From the NCBI GenBank assembly GCA_035222895.1, contig JAVYIG010000637.1, forward strand, positions 347,501 through 411,500: a DNA stretch of 64,000 nt. The letters are read 5' to 3'. The DNA is from Strongylocentrotus droebachiensis. Lineage: Eukaryota > Echinodermata > Echinoidea > Camarodonta > Strongylocentrotidae. A model generated the notes under the pieces. That model saw nothing but the letters and a program-made list of their open reading frames with translations, did no database searches and was not told the DNA's origin. Positions 1 to 10,643 of the stretch are shown here, one piece after another. Position 1 is the first letter of the stretch. The number at the start of each line of letters is the position of its first letter. The position numbers were made by a program, and so were the translations under genes.

Positions 1-1553
1 GTGAATGTTATAGCATATAAAAGATTTGACTTCAAGTTCAAATACAATGGTAGTACATATACAGTGATACTGATAGAAATGACCATGAATTGGGGAGGAA
101 AATATGACCTATTTATTGTAATTATCATGAGAATGGTATATATCTCAAAAGCTTTTTATTTTCTTAATATAATCTGGCAGTTAAACGGATTGTACATTGT
201 AGTAGACAGGAGCTCTAACTGTACAGGTACCCTTTTTGGTATTTTGCCAGTGCTATAACCCATCAAAGAAATATGTTTTTTGTCAAACTTTCTCTGGTGC
301 GTTGTTGTGTGATGTAGTGTCTGCTATATATATGCCTCTTCTTTCTCATATTACAAGGGCAATAATGACAATGAATCATTGTTTCCCATGGAAACTTGAC
401 AGTTTTTGTTCACTTAAAACACATTTTATTTTACATTTTCATGATCTTAATTCTACCTCTGGGTTACATTTCATTCTAAATTTGAATAGAGATTTTTATA
501 GAACTTAATGAATTTTTAGGGAAAAATTGATATGATTTGCCTTACTTGATCAAGAGGAACTATATATTTTTCATCATTTCTGTAATGTATCATTTATACA
601 TTTTTAGAACAAAACTTTTCTGCATGAATGATATTTTTTTACCATATTTTAAGGAGTATGATAGTTATTCTATTTCTATGCTCTTTTATTTTACAAAATG
701 TTAGCTTTCTTACTGTACATAGTGCATAAGCTTTTGTTGAAAGGAAATATGATTATGGAAGATATCCATATTCATAAGCCTATGACATTAAGAATAGCTG
801 AAACTTTCTCTCCGGAGGTTGTTGACTGTTAACTTTCTGCAGACGATAGAACTGGGAAATACATGTTCATGTAAATGAGTTGACCTATGGGGAGCCTATA
901 TGTAGAGTAAACTACTTGGTGCTTAAGGACAAGTGGACACATACCTAAAAAATCCAAATTACATCTTGATATGTTATAATATTGCCCATTGAAATCATTG
1001 CTAAATGAATTACAAGAGGGCAAACATTCATGAAGCATCTCCCATCACTTAGGCAGTGATTATTTTAAAATGCACAGAGTGGGACATCTCCATGTGTAAA
1101 AGATCTGTTGATATTTGAAGGTCATTTGTAAAAGTGCTATCTCTAAAGTGGGTTATTATCAAGTGCTTATTAAAGTAGGTTTACATCAATTCATTGTTTT
1201 TCTTTCATATTGGTAATAAGCACAGGAACTACCCTAAATTGGGGGATATACTGGTATGTAACTGCTGTAGAAATTGAAAAATAATGAGTAAGGGCTCCTT
1301 AGTCCTTTCCATTCGTTTGGTGATGTATCTTTATTGTCCAGCAATTGCATTAAATATTATAATTAATACACTGAATATGTCATCTTTGTGAAAGCTCATT
1401 TTAAGGAATATTATATTAGCCTAAATATATTATAGCTCAATGTTAAATATGATTGGTTTACTCTTTGTATCCTGTTTGAGTTTATCTGAGTGTTGTGAAC
1501 TGTATGTGAGAGTTGGTGACCTTATCAAGTTTGCTTTAATTGCCTATTGTGCC

Positions 1554-1611
<58 letters not shown>

Positions 1612-2141
1612 AACACACACCCAGACACCCCTTAATAACATTTCTAGTACAATATTATCTGGAGCCAGAAGTGCATTAACTCATACACTTTAAAAAAAGA
1701 GTTAAATAGCACTCTTCTGGCCCCCCTCCTCTTTGTTTTTCATTCCCCTAATATTATACAAAATATAGAAAGAGTCCGATATTTTCATAGGCAATCGGAT
1801 ATTTGTAGGAATTTAGTCAGGTTTACATTTTCAAATAACTCTGTAAAGATATCTTTATCTTTATCACCCATATAAGGCCAGCGCCACCTAGGCTTCGCTT
1901 AATAGAGGACCAAATTATCTGGTGGACCAAATTATTCGTCACACTGTACATAGAATAGTGCGTAAATGGGGGTCAGCCCGGAAGTCATGTGCCAGCTAGA
2001 GGTCATGTCATATGTTTCTTTTGGAATGAGTATTTTGTGTCTGTGAAGCCCTGAAAAGGAACATGATTTACTGATATTTGGGCGTTCTGGAGACTGGACG
2101 AATTTTTTTAGTTATTCTATCGTATTTAAGATTTAACAGCC
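1..2141. other. Upstream non-coding region of ATP6V0B
   Basis: No convincing coding exon is seen on either strand; open frames are short and lack family signatures. It contains a (CT)n microsatellite near 1556-1603 running into CA repeats. The last few hundred bases before the ATG should hold the ATP6V0B promoter and 5' UTR, but I cannot pinpoint a TATA box or start site. Confidence 0.5.
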
Positions 2142-2205
2142 ATGGGTTACAGCTACAGATTGTACTCAATTTTAGGGATACTGAGCGCCGTAGCCACTGG
2201 AATAG
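2142..2205 (+). CDS. ATP6V0B: ATP6V0B exon 1 (start codon)
   Basis: It starts with ATG preceded by AACAGCC and ends in phase 1 at the donor GGTAAG. It encodes the N-terminal lumenal/first-helix part, [20 protein letters not shown]. The exon end is supported by perfect continuation into VLWYLL in exon 2. Confidence 0.9.
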
Positions 2206-5200
2206 GTAAGAACTCTTCCAGATTTTCTGTCGCATATAATCAAGCGCTACTGCGCTGGTAGTTCATGCCCGGCCCATCGGCAGTCTGCGCTGTGCAGTGT
2301 CAAGTATGTCGTCGCAGGCTTTTCATTGCACAGTGTTCTGTTCGCACTCGCAGTGCAGTGCATTGCAAAGTCATTCTCATAATCATGTCATAAACATAGA
2401 CAAGGATTTCTACTAATAATAGACAGTTGCTTGGCCTTTTTGGCAACTGCAGTTATATTTGGTTACTTATCTGGTTATAGACTCAGTGTTTATTAAATGA
2501 GAATATTTATGCCATTTGTTAAACCTTTTTTGGTCCGAGAATAAATAGATCTAGAATAAATAAGGATTGTCCGCATAAACAAGGATATCCTTGTAAACGG
2601 GGACAAATCGCGTACTAAAAATTGAGGATCGTCTGTGAAAATGCGGGCGATCTTTACCGATCCGCTCATTGCCATTGGCGATTAGAAAAACGGATTCCGT
2701 GATGATGCTCCATGATGCATTTCTCACTTATGCAGCACAGACTCTTTCACGTTATGAACGATAAATCCTCGGAAAGAGGGTGAACTGGGGTTATTTTATT
2801 ACGCGGAATCTGTTTTTCGCATCGCCAGCGCAAGATTAGGGAACCCAAAACCCGCAGAGCGCCGATGAAAATAACGTCTGCGAAAATGTGGACGATCCTT
2901 ATTTTTTAGGACGCAATTTGTCCGCTTTTACGAGGATATCCTCCTTTATGCGGACGATCCTCATTCTCGGACGAGTGCCCCTACTGGAAAGTGACACAAT
3001 GACTGTCTCTTGAGATTGTCTCCTTTATTAATCTTAATCTGATTCGTTGTTGTTGTAATTTTGACTCGACACAAACGATGATCATGGTGACAGCTGATGT
3101 GATGACTGACATGACTAGAGTATAGGCCTACTTTCTTTTTCTCCTGCATATTTATTTATTATTTCTGTTTGATTGTACAAAATCAATCAGGCCTCATAAT
3201 TACCTGATTTAAATCGGTTTCCCAATTTTTTTTCTTCCTACAATTTGTTTTTCTCCCTCCCCCCATTTCCCCCCCTTCCTTCCCCCTCCCCCTCTCCCTT
3301 TCCCCCCTTCCCCTTTTTCCCCTTCCCCCCTTTCCCCCTCCCCCCTTTACCCCCTCCCCCCTCCCCCCTTTACCCCCTCCCCCCTTTACCCCCTTCCCCC
3401 TTTCCCCCTCCCCCCTTTCCCCCCTTTCCCCCCTTTCCCCCCTTCCCCCCTTCCCCCTTCACCCCCCTCCCCCCTCCCCCCTCCCCCCTTCACCCCCCTC
3501 CCCCCTTCTCCCCTCCTGATTGTACCCCTATTTTCCCCTTATTTTCCCTATTTTTTTTAACCTAAAAGGGGGGAATGTTGTTTTGTTGTTACATTTTTTT
3601 CACTCAAGGGGGGGGGGGGGGGGTGGTTGAAAAAAAAAAACGAATTATTTTTTTGTTAGTGCTCACTATCACCCCTGATCAATGAATTCTTTAAAATGTA
3701 AGGTCTTCAAAAATGGATGTCGTGGAGTTGTCAGTTTGCATTAGATCAATTACAATTAGTCTACCGGTAGTCTAGTACAATTAGTCTACAGACTTAAGCA
3801 ATTCTGTATGGGTTAATGTTATTTAAGTAGAGGTCAAACATTTTTCTTTTCTTTTATTCAATCGCAAACTTACACTAGATCTAATATGTTTCTCTGATTT
3901 TGTGCTTCTATTAAAACCAACTAAATATCAAGGTAGACTTTCCTTTACCTTTTTCGCAAATACTGGAAGAATGCTGAGGCAGCAATCGAGCTTCCAGGTC
4001 TATCTTCTTGTACTCTAGCTTAATACTTCTCAAGTCAGGGAGGCAGAGAGGCAAGAGGTAGCATCTTGACTGCACATATATCCCATGTCCCTTTGATTTA
4101 TTTTTAGACTGGAACATGCATGTTCAAGATTTAACTCAGACCTATCCAGATTTAATCTGAATTCATAAAGAACAGTCAATTGTCAGTTTTGAAATGTTTG
4201 GGCTTTAATTATCTTCAATTTGTGCCTGCAGTTCCCCCTCTCTTCATTTGCAAAGACTGGCTTCATAAATTGTGCTCAGGTTATTAACTATTGTGTAATT
4301 TTACATCGTATTCGTAACAGAGCAAACATTTCTGAGAAAATGATAATAATTCATCAGGGTTGAAGAGTACATCATTTTGTACCTTGCAATAATTCCATGA
4401 CACAACTAAAAAGCTGATTTTGTTGTTGTCCTTGGGAGAAATTTCAAATGAAGTTGTTTGACTTGTCTTTAATGACGCGGTACTATAGAAATTCTTTTGA
4501 TAATGTTCATTCTTAAGGTGACATTTTATTTTTCATGTTTTATTAACTTTACAGTCCTGTGGTATCTGCTGACAGATCAACTATACAGACTAGATTTTGG
4601 ATGGTAAGTACATGTACATGCAAACCCTGTCTTGCAGATACTGTATGTTGATGTACATGTACATGTATCATAAGATAATATTGAGTTCTGAAGATAGACA
4701 AAGTCACAGAACCCAAATAAACTTGACCGGATAGTCGAGAAATCAGCCAAACAAATTTGATGGCAAACGTACATTTATGATGCATTACTGATTATTGATG
4801 AGCAACAACAAAAAAAAAGGTGAGGAAAATGAGATAGTTCTGTCTGCAGTTCATTGTTCAATGCTAGGAGCCTAGGACATGGGCCCCATGAATGGTTTTC
4901 AGTGAATATGACTTCCACCAATTTTTTGTTTTTTTCCATTTTGTTTGTCCAAAAAGCCATGTACATGTACACTGTACATGTACATGTCTGACATTTTGCT
5001 GTAACCTGTAAGTAAATTTTTCTTGAGAATGCAGGTTTACCAAACCTCTAGATTACCTTTGAATCACCCAAAAATATTTTACTCGCATGTACATTTGAGA
5101 TTCCCTGGTTGTGTACTTGGTATCATCTTTAAACGTTACTTCTGTATTTTTTATTTAGCAAGTTTAAATACTAGTGAATACACTGTGAATAAAGGTAAAA

Positions 5201-6253
5201 AACAGCTTACGACTAGATCAGTCAAATCAACCCATCCATACATACAGTGTGCACTAAGAAATTGTATTCATGTCAACTTTTGTTCAGGCCTTGATATGAA
5301 ATCATTTCCCCCCTGATAAATCTGTAATCCTCTACCATTCACACAACAACAAAATTGTGTGTGTGTGTGTGTTTTCTTGCTTGTGAGCATGGATCATAAC
5401 AAATTATTATTACCAGCATTTTTGCATTCAGTTTTATTTCATATGAGTAAAAGTTTATTAATAGCCATACAATTGTATATGTTATCAATGTTATCAACTA
5501 TTATAATTAATTAAGTAATACAGCCTTTTATGACCTTTTTTGTTGTTTATCTTACCAGGTTCCTGCTAGCCATACCGCCCTACATGTGGGCTGACATTGG
5601 TGTGGGTTTATCAATCTCACTCTCTGTTGTAGGAGCAGCATGGTGAGATATATATATGTTTTATTTGCGAATTCTGTTACTGATGAGATACACATGTACA
5701 AATAAATTTTATCTTGAGAAGTTGAGAGACTGTATGTGATATCATATGCCACGTACAGTACCATGAATAATACTGCTGTACACTTATCGTCACATCAAAT
5801 GTTACCCCTGATGGTAATTTCATAAGTGTTATTTCATCATATGATGTGCAATATACCAAGCAATTGCTCATATTCTGTTCATGATGGATATAATACCATA
5901 TTACAGTGGCTAAATATGAACAAGCAATATTTTATGAGGCATATATTTTGATTTAAGATTGATTACCGATGTGTTGGCTCAGTCAGTAGAGCGTCCGCCT
6001 TACAACCGGGAGGTTGTGGGTTCGAACCCAGGCTGCGTCATACAAAAGGACGTTAAAAGACAGGAGTTGCTGCTACCTTGTTTGGCGTTCAACAATAAAA
6101 GGATACAGCAACGTCGATCTGGCGCTGCTCAGTGGCTGCCGGGCTCACGATCAATTTGGCAAAAAGAATTTCCATTTTCGGTTTAACTTAATAAAATTTG
6201 GAGTAGACTTTAAAAGATTATTATTATTATTAATATTATTAATGATAATAATA

Positions 6254-6294
<41 letters not shown>

Positions 6295-9200
6295 CTAATA
6301 GTCCACTCCAAATTTTATTAAACCGAAACGGAAATTCTTTTTGCCCAATTGATCGTGAGCCCGGCAGCCAATGAGCAGCGCCAGATCGACGTTGCTCTAT
6401 CCCTTATTGTTGAACGCCAAACAAGGTAGCAACAACTCCCATCTTTTAATGTCTTTTGGTATGACGCGGCCGGGGTTCGAACCCACGACCTCCTGGTCGT
6501 GAGGCGGACGCTCTGCCACAATATGGACATAAAAGATCGCAAATGACACCAAGATGACGTGCGAGATGGAGCCAGTATGAAAGTTTTACACTATTTTTCC
6601 TACTGCAGGGGTATTTTCACAACAGGAACAAGTATAGTTGGAGGAGGTGTAAAAGCTCCACGTATCAGAACAAAAAATCTTATCAGGTAAGTCAGAAAAT
6701 TGAACCTTGCAACAACAAAAGAATTTACTCATGTTTCACTCACTTTCTAATGTTGTATTTCATGTGATCACTAAAAGATTTCACGCGCTTGTTCTTAGCG
6801 CTGCACATGTTTGTTATTAAAACACCTATAAGTTGAGATAGGGCGCTACCGTTGACATGTACATGTACATGTACATGTAAGGGCTGCTCAGGGCAACCAT
6901 GTTAGTGGCTTTAGTAGACTTGTGAGAGGACCATGCAATTATATATATAATGGACAAAACTCATCAATGTGAGGGATAGTCGATTGATGAATTTGAATAA
7001 CTTTGAATGAGATTTGTATCAATTTAAAAAGAAATTGATATACATGTACATGAACATGTACATGTAGCTACACTCATGCTTGTTTGAAATGTGATGCCCA
7101 TAGCAAGGGAAGGACGTTACCTATAACTCAACTTGAAACAGGAAGTGATTGATATGCGACACAGGAAGGACTAGGTATAGCGATTGCTCATTCAATGACA
7201 ACATTGATTGAAATCAATCCACCAAGTGTTCGGATTGAAATTTTGTTAAAAGTATAACTAATGCATAATTCAATTCAATTCAATTCAAATTTTATTGTAC
7301 AATTATTGGAAATTTGTTTTGTTTGCATGTCGATTCAAAATTACAGATTATAAACATCAGTAAGATACAAATGGATACAGAATATTACATTTGACTTGAA
7401 CATAGATAACACAGAATGTGATTAATTAATTAATTAAGGCATGATCTTTATGTACTCTATATACATAAATTGGGATGGTTAGAAACCCGTTTCTAACATT
7501 TATAGTTAGTTGGCTCGGATGCCAGATAAATCTAGTGGACTGAGTACCGGTATACAAATAATGGAGAATATTTATTACTAAATAAGTCGTCCAAAAATAT
7601 GTGTTATTTGATTGCTCATTTTCATGCCATGTTTGTTTATATAATAGAAAACCAGATGTGAATTATGATGTACTGTATATGAAAGGGAAAAAGTATAAAA
7701 ACATATGAAAATATGATTTATACTGAGTACTACCAGTACTTGTTTAGGAGAGAATATACATGTACACATACAAATGTCAGCAAAATAAATGTAAATTTTT
7801 AAGCAGAAATATCTCACTTGCTTTTAAATCAAGTTGTTACTTACAATGTACAGTGTTAGCATGACAGAAGGTATGTTTTGATGCATTTGTTTCGTTTGCA
7901 AAAAAAAAAAATAGATTATGTGAAACTGCGTGGAAGTTATTGGGAAAGGTATACATGTACATGTAGATCAAGACTTAATTTTGTATTATGAGGTTTTGAA
8001 ATTATATAAATGATAAATTTATTCAAACTTCATCAAGCCTGGCATGTACATTGTAGATGTTGATTTATGGGACCACACACATACATGTACATGTATATGA
8101 CATCAGAATGCCAACTATCTGTAGTAATACATGGAATATGAGCATCCCTATTCATGTGACTCTGTATTACGACTTCCTTTCATGTACATTTGAAAAACAA
8201 ATGAGAAAGCCCATGAATTATTTGTCACATTTACCAGAACTCAACCTTCACTTAAAAATTTAAACTACAGTGTTGACTTAATTTTTCTGTGTCATTATTC
8301 AATGCAGCATTATTTTCTGTGAAGCTGTGGCCATCTACGGAATCATCATGGCCATCGTCCTCTCGGGTCTGGTCAAGGATTTTGGAACCGCGCCACTTTC
8401 AAAAGAAACGATGGCTGCTAATTATCTAGCAGGTAAGAATGTGCAGTTGGTCTCCTGGCTTACCGTATGTGTCAAATCTGTGGATGAACATATTTCACTC
8501 GGTTTGGACCGAGGATAAACAAGTTCCTGGCGAGAACCTTGCTACATTTTAATTGATATAGATAAATTTATAGTGCAGCTACTATATAAATATACTCTAC
8601 TGCTATGTGATGAAAACAAAAATAAATGCTACTTCACAGACACGAAATCGATAAAAAAAAAATCAAAAGCTCCTGAAAACAGCAACAGATAAGGCTTTTC
8701 TTATGTCTAAGCGTAGGTTATTCCAAAGCTTTGGAGACTCGCTGCTGAAAGTGCAAGAGTTACTTCAATTTGTTTTTGTGTGAGGCAGATTTACATGTAG
8801 AAGCAGCTTGTCCTGTGTACTTTGTAAGTTATGTGCATTTGGATGTGATTTAATAGATAATAATTCAGACAAATAATTTGGGGCTTATCTGTATCACTAT
8901 TCACATTTAAATACATGTTTATATTCAAGGAGCTCATACTATGAACTATCATTCCTTGATGATAGGGGAAGAACAATATGTGTCCAAGTGCCCAGAATCA
9001 AGGATAGGTGTCACTTATTTCACTTATTCTATCAATAATTTATCAGATACTTTAATATTCAGTGGACAGTTATTTATTACAGTGCTTAGCTTTCAGGTAG
9101 TATTCTATCCCAGGGTGAGCTTTTTCTTCACATTTTTGTCCAAGTTGAAAATTGAGATTTGTGGCTGACTGTATCTTCTGTATGGAGCCAGAACCAGGGC

Positions 9201-10643
9201 CCTGTTTCATAAAGTATGTTAACAATAACAAGTTACCAAGAAGTTTTAAAAGCTACTAAAAATCATGGCTTCTGATTGGTTGAGAGCAAATTTGTCATAG
9301 AAATTTAGCATTTGTTATTGATAACAAGTTTTATGAAACAGGGCCCCAGAAATATCTCACATTCTTAAACAAAAAAACGAAAAGGGAAATCAGAATTCTT
9401 GTTATGATATACTCTACTGGCTCTTAGTTGTCATGTCCATATACTCCATTACATGTAATCAACTCCATTACATGTAATCAACAACCATGAGATATCACTA
9501 TCACTATGAACATGACGGACAAAGAAAGCGGACAAAATATACAGTTCCTCATTCTATCCTCAACAATTGCTATGGTAGACAAAGGAACATCCCTTCACTG
9601 CTATTATGTAAAAATGTGTAGAACAGGTGAATATGCATGTGACACCTGTTCTACAGATTTTTACATAATAGCAGTGAAGGGATGTTCCTTTGTCTACCAC
9701 AGCAATTGTTGAAGGTAGAATGAGGAACTGTATATTTTGTCCGCTTTCTTTGTCCACCATGTTCATAGTGTATGTAAGGGACATATTGGTGACTATGATA
9801 TCTTCTTTTAAAACTCTTCTTCAGGTTATGCCATCTTTGGTGCTGGTTTGACTGTAGGCTTCACCAATCTAGCCTGTGGTATCTGTGTGGGCATTGTGGG
9901 TAGCGGAGCGGCCCTAGCTGATGCCCAGAATGCTAGTCTCTTTGTGAAGGTCCTCATTGTTGAGATCTTTGGAAGCGCTATTGGTCTGTTTGGCGTCATC
10001 GTCGGTATTTTACAGGTAAGTTGCTTCAATTCTTATTCCTGCATGAGAGTTGCATCTGATTTTAATACTAGGTGCTGCAACCCCAAGAAATATATATCAT
10101 GTTACCTGAAGTAGGATTGTTATTTATGGCAACATGAGTGTACCTATCTGGTAATACAAATTACCAAAGATCATGCTCACAAATTTCAGTGCATTTAAAG
10201 GCAAGTGAAATTTGTGTAGGCATAGGTGATGTCATGGCAAAATTGGCCTTACGAGTAACAACAAAATTATTTATCAAGGAATACTAAAGAGTGCCAGTTT
10301 CAGGATATTATCAATATCAGGCACATGTACTGCCTCCTCTCTGTCTCAGGCATTTTCAGAATTCATATTGGGCAAAAAGTGTGGGGCTAGAGTTAATACA
10401 AATGGTAGCATGTATATGATTTACACGCTGTTTGTCGTCAGTTCTAAGCTGAACATTTATCTAAAGTTATGACTTGAAAGTCAAAATTTTTTTTGATTAG
10501 TGAAAAAACACTGAATCAATTGGTATACTGTTAGTTTGTGTTAAAGCACTTCTTGAGTTTGATTTTTTTCCTTCTATTTCTCTCTTTCTCTTACAATACA
10601 GGCCAGCAAATATTCTTTCAAGACTGACTCTACTACAGCATAA
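2142..10643 (+). CDS. ATP6V0B: V-type proton ATPase 21 kDa proteolipid subunit c'' (7 exons)
   Basis: Exons joined: 2142-2205, 4555-4603, 5559-5642, 6609-6686, 8308-8432, 9825-10015, 10602-10643. They give 633 nt, 210 residues plus stop, close to the about 205 residues of animal c''. All introns are GT-AG and the phases agree throughout. The product is a hydrophobic multi-helix protein of the V0 rotor ring, which carries protons across vacuolar, lysosomal and plasma membranes. Diagnostic stretches are [40 protein letters not shown] (with the buried proton-carrying Glu typical of c'') and [20 protein letters not shown]. The N-terminus and the loop after helix 3 differ from vertebrates, as usual for this family. 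The start is the first ATG in exon 1, which encodes [14 protein letters not shown]. No defect is seen, so it should be functional. Confidence 0.97.
2533..2972. mobile_element. Terminal-inverted-repeat element in ATP6V0B intron 1
   Basis: The left part from GTCCGAGAATAAATAG and the right part ending CATTCTCGGAC are inverted copies of each other over roughly 110-120 bases. Both share GTCCGCATAAA, AAGGATATCC, GGACAAAT and AGGATCGTC in mirrored order. The middle is unrelated to known coding sequence. This is a non-autonomous DNA transposon or fold-back element; no clear target duplication was found. Confidence 0.7.
3240..3545 (+). repeat. Polypyrimidine CCCCTTT-type tract
   Basis: About 300 bases are almost entirely C and T on this strand, as irregular CCCCCTTT/CCCCCTCC units. 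It is followed by a G run near 3609-3622 and an A run. An open frame passes through it, but it only encodes repeated Pro/Phe/Leu from the repeat and is not a gene. Confidence 0.85.
4555..4603 (+). CDS. ATP6V0B: ATP6V0B exon 2
   Basis: This 49-nt exon lies between acceptor TTTACAG and donor GTAAGT. It encodes [17 protein letters not shown], corresponding to the loop before the conserved WFL motif of c''. It is too short to be found as an open frame; it is placed by splice sites and phase (1 in, 2 out). Confidence 0.9.
5559..5642 (+). CDS. ATP6V0B: ATP6V0B exon 3
   Basis: It encodes [17 protein letters not shown] followed by [12 protein letters not shown], a c-ring transmembrane helix with the small-residue packing typical of proteolipids. 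Acceptor CTTACCAG, donor GGTGAGA, phase 2 on both sides. Confidence 0.95.
5969..6215 (+). repeat. tRNA-derived SINE, copy A
   Basis: The head resembles a tRNA, with an A-box-like TGGCTCAGTCAGTAGAGCG and a B-box GGTTCGAACCC near 6020. A non-tRNA body follows (GCTGCTACCTTGTTTGGCG, then ATTTTGGAGTAGAC) with an ATT-rich tail. It lies in ATP6V0B intron 3. The anticodon arm does not pair well, so this is a SINE, not a functional tRNA gene. Confidence 0.8.
6216..6300. repeat. (ATT)n/(AAT)n trinucleotide repeat
   Basis: TTATTATTATT changes to AATAATAATAATA between the tails of the two SINE copies. It is probably the fused SINE tails. Confidence 0.85.
6301..6525 (-). repeat. tRNA-derived SINE, copy B (inverted)
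   Basis: This is the same SINE as copy A on the opposite strand: mirrored GTCCACTCCAAATTTTATT, body TTGTTGAACGCCAAACAAGG, and B-box GGGTTCGAACCC near 6475. The A-box end is shortened. Together with copy A it forms a tail-to-tail inverted pair. Confidence 0.8.
6609..6686 (+). CDS. ATP6V0B: ATP6V0B exon 4
   Basis: It encodes [20 protein letters not shown] then RTKNLIS, the conserved cytoplasmic loop of the V-ATPase c/c'' proteins. The acceptor is CTACTGCAG and the donor is CAGGTAAGT. Confidence 0.96.
6855..8095. repeat. Dispersed (TACATG)n palindromic hexamer runs
   Basis: Runs of TGTACATGTACATG occur at about 6857-6878, 7042-7065, 7951-7966 and 8082-8096, with others at about 4609, 4652 and 4960-4986 in the preceding introns. 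Such runs are frequent in sea urchin DNA. Confidence 0.6.
8308..8432 (+). CDS. ATP6V0B: ATP6V0B exon 5 (proton-binding Glu)
   Basis: It encodes [17 protein letters not shown], the helix with the buried glutamate used for proton transport, then a variable lumenal loop ending in ANYLAG. The acceptor is AATGCAG and the donor AGGTAAGA. Confidence 0.96.
9197..9346. mobile_element. Palindromic MITE (CCCTGTTTCATAAA termini)
   Basis: The left end GGGCCCTGTTTCATAAA is mirrored by TTTATGAAACAGGGCCC at the right. TTAACAATAACAAG is partly mirrored by TTGTTATTGATAACAAG. It is 150 bases long and non-coding, in ATP6V0B intron 5. Related short fold-back elements are common in marine invertebrate genomes; a diverged copy is at 18304-18470. 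Confidence 0.8.
9498..9776. mobile_element. 280-base near-perfect palindrome
   Basis: Each arm is about 130 bases: CACTATGAACATG...GTAGAACAGGTG and its reverse complement, meeting around 9638. Arms differ at only a few positions (e.g. GCTATGGTAGAC against GCTGTGGTAGAC), so the element is young or maintained. It sits only about 50 bases before ATP6V0B exon 6. Confidence 0.9.
9825..10015 (+). CDS. ATP6V0B: ATP6V0B exon 6
   Basis: The largest exon encodes two helices: [12 protein letters not shown]..., the [11 protein letters not shown] loop, and [17 protein letters not shown]. Acceptor CTTCTTCAG; donor CAGGTAAG; phase 0 at the end. Confidence 0.97.
10602..10643 (+). CDS. ATP6V0B: ATP6V0B exon 7 (stop)
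   Basis: The short last exon encodes [13 protein letters not shown] and ends with TAA. Vertebrate c'' also ends with a short hydrophilic tail after ILQ. The acceptor ACAATACAG follows a long C/T tract. Confidence 0.9.
   Translation, partial: ASKYSFKTDSTTA

Noticed and set aside
3245-3565. 106-codon open frame rich in Pro, Phe and Leu
   Set aside because: It is a translation of the CCCCTTT tract, with no other sequence feature and inside an ATP6V0B intron.
5969-6045. Possible functional tRNA gene
   Set aside because: A and B boxes are present but stems are imperfect, and the SINE body with a second copy shows it is a retroposon head.
9506-9784. Two open frames, one on each strand, giving nearly the same protein
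   Set aside because: They are mirror images produced by the palindrome at 9498-9776.
9826-10029. Minus-strand open frame over ATP6V0B exon 6
   Set aside because: Antisense shadow of a conserved exon.
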